Below are positions 7,600-14,908 of a DNA stretch of 24,710 nucleotides, in pieces. The DNA lies in NCBI GenBank assembly GCA_005885565.1, contig VAXK01000064.1:1-24710 (forward strand), written 5' to 3'. The translations under genes and the position numbers were made by a program. The number at the start of each line of letters is the position of its first letter. The stretch's first letter is position 1. Origin of the DNA: Actinomycetota bacterium. Lineage in GTDB: Bacteria; Actinomycetota; Thermoleophilia; Gaiellales; Gaiellaceae. The notes below the pieces were generated by a model. The model made no database searches. It was not told the origin of the DNA and worked only from the letters and a program-made list of their open reading frames with translations.

Positions 7600-8408
7600 G
7601 CCTCGCTGTAGACGTTCGCGCGGCCGTCGCGGACGAAGCCGCAGAGGGTGACCCCGCGGTCCTCGGCGAGCTCGATCGCGAGGCTCGAGGGCGCCCCGAC
7701 CGCGACGAGGACCGGACAGCCGGCGACGGCGGCCTTCTGGACGAGCTCGAACGAGAGCCGTCCGCTCACGCAGAGGATCGCCTCCGCGAGCGGGAGCAGC
7801 CGCTCCCGGAACGCCCAGCCGACGACCTTGTCCATGGCGTTGTGGCGGCCGACGTCCTCCCGCGCGCACAGCAGCTGCCCGTCGGCTCGGAAGAGACCGG
7901 TCGCGTGCAGGCCACCGGTGGCGGCGAACGCGGCCTGTGCTGCGCGCAGTCGCTCGGGAAGGTCGGCGACGAGCGCGGCGGCAACGCGCAGGCGGCTCTC
8001 GACCCGCGGCGCCTCGACGGCGACCGCCTCGAGCGCGCCCTTGCCGCACACGCCGCAGGACGAGGTGGTGTAGAAGCTCCGCCGCAGCCGGGCCGGGTCG
8101 AAGGACGGCGCACGGACGTCGACCGCGTTCGCCGCGAAGTCGTCCGGAAGCGACGCGTCCTCGGGAGCCAGCCCCTCGGAGAGGCAGAACCCGAGCGCGA
8201 GCTCCTCGTCGTGGCCCGGCGTCCGCATCGTGACCGCGACGGGCTCGCCGCCGATCCGGATCTCGAGCGGCTCCTCGACCGCGACCGCGTCGTGCGCACG
8301 CCCGCCGTCCGGCAGCCGGGCGACCTCGACCCGAACGGCGCTGTACGGCGGCGCCGCTCCCTCGGCTCCGCCGGCCACGACCTCGCTCACCTGGTCCCCA
8401 TCAGCCAT
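7581..8408 (-). CDS. fdhD: formate dehydrogenase accessory sulfurtransferase FdhD
   Basis: FdhD passes sulfur from a cysteine desulfurase to the molybdenum cofactor before it enters formate dehydrogenase. The 275-residue protein shows the family marks: EEPLEIRIGG, MRTPGHDEELALGFCLSEGL, the sulfur-carrying loop SCGVCGKGAL (C118 and C121), ARDVGRHNAMDKVVGWA in the variant form REDVGRHNAMDKV, and SGRLSFELVQKAA. ATG at 8408 is chosen, with AAGGA close upstream; an in-frame ATG at 8456 adds only 16 untypical residues. It overlaps the MobA-APH gene, matching the molybdenum cofactor theme. No formate dehydrogenase subunit is in the window. Confidence 0.93.
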   Translation of the reverse strand: MADGDQVSEVVAGGAEGAAPPYSAVRVEVARLPDGGRAHDAVAVEEPLEIRIGGEPVAVTMRTPGHDEELALGFCLSEGLAPEDASLPDDFAANAVDVRAPSFDPARLRRSFYTTSSCGVCGKGALEAVAVEAPRVESRLRVAAALVADLPERLRAAQAAFAATGGLHATGLFRADGQLLCAREDVGRHNAMDKVVGWAFRERLLPLAEAILCVSGRLSFELVQKAAVAGCPVLVAVGAPSSLAIELAEDRGVTLCGFVRDGRANVYSEAWRIEA

Positions 8409-8415
8409 GTCCTTG

Positions 8416-8440
8416 GGGGGAACCCCCACTACAAACGCTA
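8416..8440 (-). promoter_or_regulatory. fdhD upstream region: -10-like TAGCGT and G5/C5 inverted repeat
   Basis: Reading the minus strand, TAGCGT (8440-8435) fits TAnnnT and would start an mRNA about 20 bases before the fdhD ATG. That leader holds GGGGG-TT-CCCCC (8427-8416), a tight inverted repeat right before AAGGA. It could be a small hairpin affecting initiation or chance; no -35 is seen. Confidence 0.25.
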
Positions 8441-8496
8441 GCGAGGAAATCCGCACGTGTCTGTGTCGATTGCGAGCCGAGACTGTGGCACGCGCG

Positions 8497-8510
8497 CGGG
8501 CGGCCGCCCG
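8497..8510 (-). terminator. hairpin after the small acidic protein gene
   Basis: CGGGC-GGCC-GCCCG lies 3 bases past the stop codon of the minus-strand gene at 8514. Short GC stem, no T-run; terminator-like by position. Confidence 0.35.
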
Positions 8511-8513
8511 GGA

Positions 8514-8837
8514 CTACGGTGGCGCCCGCTGCTTGGTCAGGATCCGGTAGACCTCGCGATAGTCCTCGATCGCCGGAGGGATGTCGCCCGGCGAGAGCTC
8601 GGCGCCGCTCTCGGCGAGCCGCGTGATCTCGCGCGCGGCGCGGAAGTTCGCGAGCACCTCCGGCTCGTCGCCCTCGGCCGCCACCGGGTCGTCCGGCGCG
8701 AAGCCGCGGGCGGTCAGCATCCGCTCGAGCAGGTCGTCCAGCTCCGGCAGCGCCTCGCGCGGCGAGTCCTCGACGAGCGGCTCGAGCGCCTCCCACTCGG
8801 TCTGCCACTCGTGCAGGTCGAGGCCCGGTTCGACCAT
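8514..8837 (-). CDS. small acidic helical protein of unknown function
   Basis: The product has 107 residues, rich in Glu, Asp, Ala and Leu, predicted mostly helical, with a mid-section LEPLVEDSPREALPELDDLLERML and a C-terminal stretch DIPPAIEDYREVYRILTKQ. No transmembrane segment, signal peptide or known motif. ATG at 8837 is chosen because sequence further upstream turns into Ser/Arg-rich antisense of purD. No ribosome site or clear -10 is seen before it. It is divergent from purD, with 73 bases between the two starts. Codon pattern and sensible composition support it as a real gene. Function unknown. Confidence 0.6.
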   Translation of the reverse strand: MVEPGLDLHEWQTEWEALEPLVEDSPREALPELDDLLERMLTARGFAPDDPVAAEGDEPEVLANFRAAREITRLAESGAELSPGDIPPAIEDYREVYRILTKQRAPP

Positions 8838-8897
8838 GGCCCGAGCATCGCCGGGCGTGCGCCCTTTCAAACCTCGGGGGTCGCCCGCGGCGCCCAC

Positions 8898-8903
8898 TAG
8901 ACT
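8898..8903 (+). promoter_or_regulatory. -10 element of purD (leaderless arrangement)
   Basis: TAGACT is followed by seven bases and then the purD ATG, so transcription is predicted to begin at 8910, one base before the start codon. No ribosome site lies upstream of purD, consistent with leaderless translation. Confidence 0.5.
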
Positions 8904-8910
8904 CGCGCCG

Positions 8911-10125
8911 ATGAAGGTTCTGCTGCTCGGCTCGGGCGGGCGCGAGCACGCGCTGGCCTGGCGGCTGGCGCAGTCCCCGGCGCTCGCGGAGCTCCACGCC
9001 GCGCCCGGGAACCCGGGCATCGCGGCGCTCGGCGACTGCCACCCCGTTCGGGCCGAGGACGCCGAGGCCGTCCTCGAGCTGGCGCGGGCGCTCGACGTCG
9101 GCCTCGTCGTCGTCGGGCCCGAGGCGCCGCTCGTCGCGGGCATCGCCGACGAGCTTCGTCACGGCGGCGTAGCCGTCTTCGGTCCGGGCGCCGACGCCGC
9201 ACGGATCGAAGGCTCGAAGCTCTTCGCGAAGGAGGTCATGGACGCGGCCGGCGTCGCGACCGCCGCGACGATGCCGGTCGCGCGGCCGCCCTGCGTCGTC
9301 AAGGCCGACGGACTCGCCGCCGGCAAGGGCGTGCACGTGTGCCGCATCGACGACGAGCTCGAGACGGCGCTCCGCGCCACCGCGAACCTGGGTGGTCCGG
9401 TCGTGATCGAAGAGCTGCTCGAGGGCGAGGAGATCTCGGTCTTCGCGATCACCGACGGCGCGCGAACGATCGCGCTTCCGGTCGCGCAGGACTTCAAGCG
9501 GGTCGGCGACGGCGACACCGGGCCGAACACGGGCGGCATGGGCGCCTACGCGCCCGTGAACGGAGTCGACGCCGAGGAGATCGTCGACGGCGTCCACCGC
9601 CCGGTGCTCGAGGAGCTCGCCCGGCGGGGATCGCCGTTCGTCGGCGTCCTCTACGCCGGTCTCATGCTGACCGACGACGGTCCGCGCGTGCTCGAGTTCA
9701 ACTGCCGCTTCGGCGATCCCGAGACCCAGTCGGTCGTTCCCCTGCTCGAGGACGATCTCCTCGGCGTGCTCGCCGCCGCCGCGCGCGGGGACCTGCGGCA
9801 GACGGACTTGCGCGTCTCGGACCAGGCCGCCGTCACCGTCGTCCTCGCCGCCGGCCGCTACCCGGAGGAGGGCGACACGGGCTCGCCGATCGAGGGGATC
9901 GAGGACGCCGAGCGGGACGGCGCGCTCGTCTTCCACGCGGGCACGGCCGTCCGGGCCGGCCGCCTCGTGACGAACGGCGGCCGCATCCTCTCCGTCACCG
10001 CGACCGGCGACACGCTGACCGACGCGCGGTCGGCGGCCTATGCGGCCGTCGAGCGGATCGACTTCCCGGGCGCGCGCTACCGTCGCGACGTCGCCGCCGA
10101 GCGAGGCGAGCGTGTCGGCCGCTGA
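8911..10125 (+). CDS. purD: phosphoribosylamine-glycine ligase (GARS)
   Basis: PurD ligates glycine to phosphoribosylamine with ATP, the second step of purine synthesis. The 404-residue protein starts with LLLGSGGREHALAW, carries ATP-grasp motifs KADGLAAGKGVHV (131-143) and GDTGPNTGGMGAYAP, and the family signature FNCRFGDPETQ. The stretch between GVATA (114-118) and KADGL is shorter than usual: a helix of roughly 15 residues present in most PurD (before PxVVKADG) seems reduced to MPVARPPCVV. All catalytic blocks remain. It heads a purD-purE pair; purE starts inside its last codons. Confidence 0.95.
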   Translation: MKVLLLGSGGREHALAWRLAQSPALAELHAAPGNPGIAALGDCHPVRAEDAEAVLELARALDVGLVVVGPEAPLVAGIADELRHGGVAVFGPGADAARIEGSKLFAKEVMDAAGVATAATMPVARPPCVVKADGLAAGKGVHVCRIDDELETALRATANLGGPVVIEELLEGEEISVFAITDGARTIALPVAQDFKRVGDGDTGPNTGGMGAYAPVNGVDAEEIVDGVHRPVLEELARRGSPFVGVLYAGLMLTDDGPRVLEFNCRFGDPETQSVVPLLEDDLLGVLAAAARGDLRQTDLRVSDQAAVTVVLAAGRYPEEGDTGSPIEGIEDAERDGALVFHAGTAVRAGRLVTNGGRILSVTATGDTLTDARSAAYAAVERIDFPGARYRRDVAAERGERVGR

Positions 10126-10528
10126 GCCGCCGCTCGTCGGCATCCTCGTCGGGTCCGAGTCCGACCGGGAGCGGATGCAGCCCGCGCTCGACGAGCTCGA
10201 AAGCCACGGCATCGCGCACGAGCTCGAGGTTCGCTCGGCGCACCGCACCCCCGACGCCGTCGCGGAGTACTGCCGCGGCGCGCGTGGGCGCGGTCTGCGG
10301 GTGCTGATCGCCGGCGCCGGCCTTGCCGCAGCCCTGCCCGGTGTCGCCGCGGCCCATACCGACCTGCCCGTGATCGGCGTGCCGCTCCGCTCGTCGAAGA
10401 GCGTGCTCGACGGGCTCGACGCGCTCCTCTCGATCGCCCAGATGCCGCCCGGAGTGCCGGTGGCCTGCGTGGGGGTCGACAACGCTCGCAACGCTGCGCT
10501 GCTCGCCGTCCGCATCCTGGGCGGGTGA
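10112..10528 (+). CDS. purE: 5-(carboxyamino)imidazole ribonucleotide mutase-type PurE
   Basis: PurE converts N5-CAIR (or AIR plus CO2, depending on class) to CAIR. The 138-residue protein shows GILVGSESDRERM, SAHRTPD with the key His, and DALLSIAQMPPGVPVACVGVDNARNAALLA. In the loop normally AGGAAHLPG it reads AGLAAALPG, so the His of that block is Ala. GTG at 10112 overlaps the purD stop by 14 bases and has a GAGCGAGGCGAG purine stretch before it. purK, which normally makes the N5-CAIR substrate, is not next to it or elsewhere in the window, so whether this is a mutase or a CO2-using carboxylase cannot be told from here. Confidence 0.88.
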   Translation: MSAAEPPLVGILVGSESDRERMQPALDELESHGIAHELEVRSAHRTPDAVAEYCRGARGRGLRVLIAGAGLAAALPGVAAAHTDLPVIGVPLRSSKSVLDGLDALLSIAQMPPGVPVACVGVDNARNAALLAVRILGG

Positions 10529-10551
10529 CGGGCGCGCTCCTGGCCGCGCTC

Positions 10552-10557
10552 TAGAAT
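10552..10557 (+). promoter_or_regulatory. -10 element of purB
   Basis: TAGAAT is followed by seven bases and then GTG at 10565. The predicted transcription start is 10564, so purB appears leaderless, separately promoted from purD-purE 24 bases upstream. Confidence 0.5.
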
Positions 10558-10564
10558 CGAAGTG

Positions 10565-11890
10565 GTGATCGAGCGCTACTCCCGCCCGGCCATGGCCAGG
10601 ATCTGGTCGGAGGAGAGCAAGCTCGAGACGTGGCTGCGCGTCGAGCTCGCAGCGCTGGACGCATGGGCCGAGGTCGGGGTCGTTCCCGAGGCGGACGTGC
10701 GCGCGATCCGCGAGCGGGCGGTCACGCCGAGCCCGGAGCGCGTCGCCGAGATCGAGCGCGTCACCGACCACGACACCGCCGCGTTCGTAGACGCGGTCGC
10801 CGAGCAGCTCGGGCCGGAAGGGCGCTGGATCCACTACGGCCTCACCTCCTCCGACGTAGTCGACACGGCGCTTGCGCTCCAGATCCAGGCGGCGGGGCGG
10901 CTGCTCCTCGAGGAGATCGATGCCGCGCTTGCCGCGGTCGTGCGACGGGCGGAGGAGCACCGCCGGACGGTGACGATCGGCCGCTCGCACGGCATCCACG
11001 CCGAGCCGACGACGTTCGGCTGGAAGCTCGCCGGCTGGGCGTTCGAGCTCGATCGCGGCCGGACACGGCTCCTGCGCGGCCTCGAGGCGACGCGTGTCGG
11101 GCAGCTCTCCGGGACGGTGGGCACGTACGCCCACGTCGAGCCCGAGGTCGAACGGCTCGCGTGCGAGGTGCTCGGGTTGGAACCCGATCCGCTCTCGACA
11201 CAGGTGATCGCGCGCGACCGCCACGCCGAGCTGCTCTGCGCGCTCGCCCTCGTCGCGACCTCGCTCGAGCGATTTGCCCTGGAGATCCGGCACCTCGCGC
11301 GGACGGAGGTGCGTGAGGTCGAGGAGCCGTTCGACGCCGGGATGAAGGGCTCGTCCGCGATGCCGCACAAGCGGAACCCGAAGGTCGCCGAGCGCATCTG
11401 CGGCCTGGCGCGCGTCGTCCGGGCCGCCGCGCTCGTCGGCTTCGAGGACGTCCCGCTCTGGCACGAGCGCGACATCTCGCATTCGTCCGCGGAACGGGTG
11501 GTGGTCCCCGACGCGTTCCTCGCCCTCGACTACATGCTCGATCGGTTCTGCCGGCTCGTGGACGGCCTCGTCGTCCACGCCGACCGGATGCGGGCGAACC
11601 TCGACCTGAGCCACGGGCTCGTGTTCAGCCATCGACTGCTGCTGGCGCTGGTCGACAGCGGGCTCGGTCGGGACGAGGCCTACCGCCTTGTCCAGCGCCA
11701 CGCGATGCAGGCGTGGGAGCACGAGCGGGACTTTCGCGAGCTCGTCGGCGCCGATTCGGAGATCGTGGGACGGCTCGGCCCCGAGGCGCTCGCCGGTGTC
11801 TTCGACCTCGAGGCTTCGATCCGTCACGTCGACGTCGTCTTCGAGCGTCTCCGGGCGCTCGCCGGAAAGGAGGAGGCGGTGCATGTCTGA
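10565..11890 (+). CDS. purB: adenylosuccinate lyase
   Basis: PurB splits fumarate from SAICAR and from adenylosuccinate, so it acts both in IMP synthesis and after PurA. The 441-residue protein belongs to the fumarase/aspartase superfamily: TDHDTAAF (67-74), HYGLTSSDVVDTAL (90-103), GRSHGIHAEPTTFGWK (139-154) with the catalytic His, and the signature GSSAMPHKRNP (262-272). GTG at 10565 is preferred over GTG 10562 because it fits the -10 spacing. A strong AAAGGAGGAGG inside its last codons serves purC, whose ATG lies in the purB end (8-base overlap). Confidence 0.96.
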   Translation: MIERYSRPAMARIWSEESKLETWLRVELAALDAWAEVGVVPEADVRAIRERAVTPSPERVAEIERVTDHDTAAFVDAVAEQLGPEGRWIHYGLTSSDVVDTALALQIQAAGRLLLEEIDAALAAVVRRAEEHRRTVTIGRSHGIHAEPTTFGWKLAGWAFELDRGRTRLLRGLEATRVGQLSGTVGTYAHVEPEVERLACEVLGLEPDPLSTQVIARDRHAELLCALALVATSLERFALEIRHLARTEVREVEEPFDAGMKGSSAMPHKRNPKVAERICGLARVVRAAALVGFEDVPLWHERDISHSSAERVVVPDAFLALDYMLDRFCRLVDGLVVHADRMRANLDLSHGLVFSHRLLLALVDSGLGRDEAYRLVQRHAMQAWEHERDFRELVGADSEIVGRLGPEALAGVFDLEASIRHVDVVFERLRALAGKEEAVHV

Positions 11891-12746
11891 CGTCGTAGCG
11901 CACGTCGGAAGCGGGAAGGTGCGTGAGCTCTACGCCCTGGACGAGGACCGGCTCCTCCTCGTCGCGAGCGACCGGATCTCGACCTTCGACGTCGTCCTGC
12001 CCACCGAGATCCCGGACAAGGGGCGCGTCCTCACCGGCCTTTCCGCGTTCTGGTTCTCGCGCACGCGCGACATCTGCTCGAATCACCTGCTTGGCCTACG
12101 TCCCGACGGCCGCTCGACCGAGTGCCGGCGCCTTGAGATGCTGCCGCTCGAGTGCGTCGTCCGCGGCTACCTCGCCGGGTCGGGCTGGAAGGACTACCGG
12201 AAGACCGGCGAGGTCTGCGGCCACGTGCTTCCCGAGGGTCTCGTCGAGTCCGATCGTCTCCCGCAGCCGATCTTCACCCCGTCGACGAAGGCTGTGACCG
12301 GCCACGACGAGAACATCGGCCGCGCCCAGGCGGCGGAGCTGATCGGGACCGACCGGCTCGACGAGGTGGAGCGAGCCTCGCTCGAGCTCTACCGGTTCGC
12401 GGCGGCGCACGCGGCGGCGCGCGGGATCCTCATCGCCGACACGAAGTTCGAGTTCGGGCTCGACGACGACGGTCGCCTGGTTCTCGGCGACGAGGCGTTC
12501 ACTCCCGACTCGTCACGCTTCTGGCCGGCGGACGAGTACGCGCCGGGCCGTGCGCAGCCGTCGTTCGACAAGCAGTTCGCCCGTGACTACTGCGAGAACC
12601 TCGGCTGGGACAAGAGCTACCCTGGCCCGGAGCTTCCCGACGACGTCGTCGCCGGCACGCGCGCGCGTTACGTCGACGCCTTCGAGCGGCTTACCGGGCT
12701 CGGCTTCGACGCGTACGTCGCGGATCCCGAGGCGGTCCTCCGGTGA
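11883..12746 (+). CDS. purC: SAICAR synthetase
   Basis: PurC joins CAIR with aspartate using ATP to give SAICAR, the substrate for the PurB next door. The 287-residue protein has the family marks GSGKVRELY (9-17), ASDRISTFDVVLP (28-40), LECVVRGYLAGSGWKDY, FTPSTKA, and the signature regions ILIADTKFEFG and DEAFTPDSSRFWP. It is somewhat longer than the shortest bacterial forms and similar to the 290-300-residue actinobacterial/yeast-like type. ATG at 11883 overlaps purB, with an excellent ribosome site at 11866-11876. Its TGA is shared with the purS GTG. Confidence 0.96.
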   Translation: MSDVVAHVGSGKVRELYALDEDRLLLVASDRISTFDVVLPTEIPDKGRVLTGLSAFWFSRTRDICSNHLLGLRPDGRSTECRRLEMLPLECVVRGYLAGSGWKDYRKTGEVCGHVLPEGLVESDRLPQPIFTPSTKAVTGHDENIGRAQAAELIGTDRLDEVERASLELYRFAAAHAAARGILIADTKFEFGLDDDGRLVLGDEAFTPDSSRFWPADEYAPGRAQPSFDKQFARDYCENLGWDKSYPGPELPDDVVAGTRARYVDAFERLTGLGFDAYVADPEAVLR

Positions 12747-12985
12747 GGGCGACCGTGCTCGTCCGTCCGAAGCACGGGATCCTCGATCCGCAGGGCGAGG
12801 CCGTCGAGAGCTCGTTGCGCCAGCTCGGGTTCGCGGTTGCCGAGGCGCGGGTGGGTCGGCTCGTCGACGTCGAGATCGACGGCGACGACCCGGCGACCGT
12901 CCGCCGGCAGCTCGAGCGGATGTGCGAGCAGCTCCTCGCTAACCCGCTCATCGAGAGCTACGAGATCGAGCTCGCGGCGGGATGA
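12743..12985 (+). CDS. purS: FGAM synthase subunit PurS
   Basis: PurS is the small dimeric subunit that bridges PurL and PurQ in the three-part FGAM synthase found with short PurL. The 80-residue product reads TVLVRPKHGILDPQGEAVESSLRQLGF at the start, matching the family, and ends in LLANPLIESYEIEL. The GTG start overlaps the purC stop as GTGA, and its own TGA overlaps the purQ ATG as ATGA, so translation of purC-purS-purQ is coupled. Confidence 0.95.
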   Translation: MRATVLVRPKHGILDPQGEAVESSLRQLGFAVAEARVGRLVDVEIDGDDPATVRRQLERMCEQLLANPLIESYEIELAAG

Positions 12986-13633
12986 ACGACTCGGCTCCGC
13001 GCATCGGCGTCGTCACGTTCCCGGGCTCGAACGACGATCGCGACGCCGCGTGGGCACTTCGGGCTCTCGGCGCCGAGCCGGTGACGGTGTGGCATGCCGA
13101 TCCGGCTCTGCCGGAGCTCGCCGCCGTCGTTCTCCCCGGCGGGTTCTCGTACGGCGACTACCTCCGCTGCGGCGCGATCGCGCGGTTCTCGCCGGCGATG
13201 GAGGCCGTCACCGCCTTCGTGGCCGAGGGCGGCCTCGTGCTCGGGATCTGCAACGGGTTCCAGATCCTCTGCGAGGCGAGCCTCCTGCCGGGCGTGCTGC
13301 GCCCGAACGTCTCGCTCAGTTTTGTGTGTCGCGACGTCCGCCTCACCGTCGAGCGCTCGGATCCCCGTCAAGCACGGCGAGGGCTGCTGGTTTGCTCCGG
13401 ACGACCTCTATGCCGACCTCCTCGAGCGCGACCAAGTCGTCCTGCGCTATGCCGAGCCCTGCAACGGCTCGGTCGGAGACGTGGCCGGCGTCGTGAACGA
13501 GGAGGGCAACGTCATGGGGCTCATGCCGCACCCGGAGCACGCCGTCGATCCGCTGCTCGGCTCGGCCGACGGAGCGCTCGTCCTCGCGTCACTGGTGGAC
13601 GCGACTCGCGATCGGGTCGCCGTCACCGTCTAG
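12982..13633 (+). pseudogene. purQ: FGAM synthase glutaminase subunit PurQ, frameshifted
   Basis: PurQ releases ammonia from glutamine for PurL. The first frame gives VVTFPGSNDDRDAAWAL, GGFSYGDYLRCGAIARF and the nucleophile block GICNGFQILCEA, then FVCRDVRLTVERS at about 13357. The correct continuation, RIPVKHGEGCWFAP ... GSVGDVAGVVNEEGNVMGLMPHPEHAVDPLLGSADG, lies in the next frame from about 13358 to the TAG at 13631. Typical PurQ has about 15 residues between these two blocks; here almost none, so roughly 44 or 47 bases seem missing. The break separates the Cys nucleophile from the His-Glu of MPHPEH. Either a true deletion or an assembly error; if real, the gene is dead. Confidence 0.85.
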
Positions 13634-13926
13634 GCACCACCTCCCAGGTCGAGCAGCGCGCGGAGCTCGCCGTGCTCCGAGAGCGCGGCTCGGAGCCGAT
13701 CGAGATCACGCGCGCGCAGCGTCACCGGCCCGCGCCGGGCCGTTCCGTCCGTCGAATAGGCGAAGCGGACCAGGCGCTCCCCCTTCTCCGTCTCGAGGAG
13801 CTCGAGGATCGTCGCGAAACGCTTCTCGCCCGCCCGCTGGGCGAGCGTCACGCGATCGAGGAGCGCCGCCGGACCCCAGGGCGTCGCCTTCTTCTCGAGC
13901 TGCGCCTCGCCGCCTGCCGTCGCCAT
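13630..13926 (-). CDS. small protein of unknown function
   Basis: The product has 98 residues and mixed charge, beginning ATAGGEAQLEKKATPWGP and continuing with a helix (LAQRAGEKRFATILELLE) and a strand-rich part (RLVRFAYSTDG, PVTLRARDLDRLRAAL). No signal peptide or membrane segment; no recognised motif. ATG at 13926 is chosen because TACGTT lies seven bases upstream on this strand, the same leaderless layout as purD and purB; a TTG three codons further up is less likely. Its TAG shares CTAG with the purQ stop on the other strand. Likely a real gene; no function assigned. Confidence 0.6.
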   Translation of the reverse strand: MATAGGEAQLEKKATPWGPAALLDRVTLAQRAGEKRFATILELLETEKGERLVRFAYSTDGTARRGPVTLRARDLDRLRAALSEHGELRALLDLGGGA

Positions 13927-13933
13927 GAACGAC

Positions 13934-13939
13934 AACGTA
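13934..13939 (-). promoter_or_regulatory. -10 element of the 98-residue protein gene
   Basis: TACGTT on the minus strand is followed by seven bases and the ATG at 13926, predicting a transcript that starts one base before the start codon. Confidence 0.4.
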
Positions 13940-14006
13940 GCGTGCGAAATCGCACCAGTTCGCGCCGGCTTCGAAACGAATCTTGCGCAGCGAGGGAAGT
14001 GCGCGT

Positions 14007-14375
14007 CTACCGCTCGATGAGCTCGATCCGGTAGCCGTCCGGATCGCGCACGAAGCAGAGCCGCGATCCGCCCTCGCGTACACGGTACGGAGGGCGCTCG
14101 GGCTCGATTCCTTGTCCGGCGAGCTGCTCCAGCGTCGCGTCGAGGTCCTCGACCGTGACCGCGACGTGCCCGTAGCCGGTGCCGAGCTCGTAGCCGTCGA
14201 CACCGAAGTTGTAGGTCAGCTCGAGCCGGTCACCGTCGCCGGGAAGGCCCATGAAGACGTTGGTCGCCTCGTCGCGGATCGGGAACCGGCCGCGCTCCTC
14301 GAACCCGAGCGCTTCGTAGAAGGCGACCGACCGGTCGACGTCGGTGATGCGGTAGCAGGTGTGGATGAGCTCCAT
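14007..14375 (-). CDS. gloA: lactoylglutathione lyase-type glyoxalase I (VOC family)
   Basis: Glyoxalase I isomerises the hemithioacetal of methylglyoxal and a thiol. The 122-residue protein has the two VOC repeats and a complete set of metal ligands placed as in E. coli GloA: H5 (MELIHTCYRI), E52 (LELTYN), H70 (GYGHVAVTV) and E118 (YRIELI). NVFMGLPGDG and FVRDPDGY also fit. Actinobacteria usually lack glutathione, so the true thiol partner may differ. The ATG at 14375 follows the GNAT stop by 11 bases; TAGGCT, which includes that stop codon, could give it its own near-leaderless transcript besides operon read-through. Confidence 0.85.
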   Translation of the reverse strand: MELIHTCYRITDVDRSVAFYEALGFEERGRFPIRDEATNVFMGLPGDGDRLELTYNFGVDGYELGTGYGHVAVTVEDLDATLEQLAGQGIEPERPPYRVREGGSRLCFVRDPDGYRIELIER

Positions 14376-14383
14376 CGGGAACG

Positions 14384-14389
14384 AGCCTA
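14384..14389 (-). promoter_or_regulatory. -10-like TAGGCT overlapping the GNAT stop codon
   Basis: The TAG stop of the upstream gene forms the first half of TAGGCT, eight bases before the gloA ATG. It fits TAnnnT, with a predicted start at about 14377. Confidence 0.35.
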
Positions 14390-14908
14390 CCGCTCGAGAT
14401 CCTCCCGCAGCAGCCCGTAGAGAACGCCGTCGACCCAGTCGCCGTGCCGCCGGTAGGCCCGCCGCCGGACGCCCTCGCGCACGAAGCCGATCCGCTCCGC
14501 GTGGCGCATCGCGCGTTCGTTGAAGCCGTAGATCTCGAGCTCGAGCCGGTGGTAGTCGAGGTCGAAGAGGAGGTGTCGGTCGAGCATCCGCGCGGCCTCG
14601 TCCGCGACTCTCCGGCCGCGGAAGCTCGGATGGACGGCGAGCCCGCTGAGATGTGCGATCCGGCTCCGGCGGTTCTTCACCTCGAACTCCATGCTTCCGG
14701 CGAGCTGCCACCCCGCGCCGTCGTCGACCTCGATCACGAACCGCCCGTAGTCGTGCGGCTCCAGTAGCGATCGGTCGACGGCGGCCGCGACCGCCTCGCG
14801 CTCCCGGCCGCGCCCACCGGCGAGGTACGGATCGACGTCCTCGTGGTTCGCGAGCTCGACGAGGAAGTCCACGTCCTCCGCCCGCGCGCGGCGGATGCGG
14901 ACGCTCAC
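14387..14908 (-). CDS. GNAT-family N-acetyltransferase
   Basis: The 173-residue protein has the GNAT fold that moves an acetyl group from acetyl-CoA to an amine. It starts with RIRRARAEDVDFLVELANH and shows the strand SGLAVHPSFRGRRVADEAARML (motif A with the CoA loop, in the variant form RGRRVA) and LEIYGFNERAMRHAERIGFVREGVRRRAY (motif B, typical of RimJ/RimL- and SpeG-like members). The substrate cannot be read from sequence. GTG at 14908 overlaps the stop of the upstream transporter as GTGA. It lies in a coupled minus-strand unit of two EamA transporters, this gene and gloA, which suggests handling or export of a modified small molecule, but that is inference. Confidence 0.85.
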   Translation of the reverse strand: MSVRIRRARAEDVDFLVELANHEDVDPYLAGGRGREREAVAAAVDRSLLEPHDYGRFVIEVDDGAGWQLAGSMEFEVKNRRSRIAHLSGLAVHPSFRGRRVADEAARMLDRHLLFDLDYHRLELEIYGFNERAMRHAERIGFVREGVRRRAYRRHGDWVDGVLYGLLREDLER

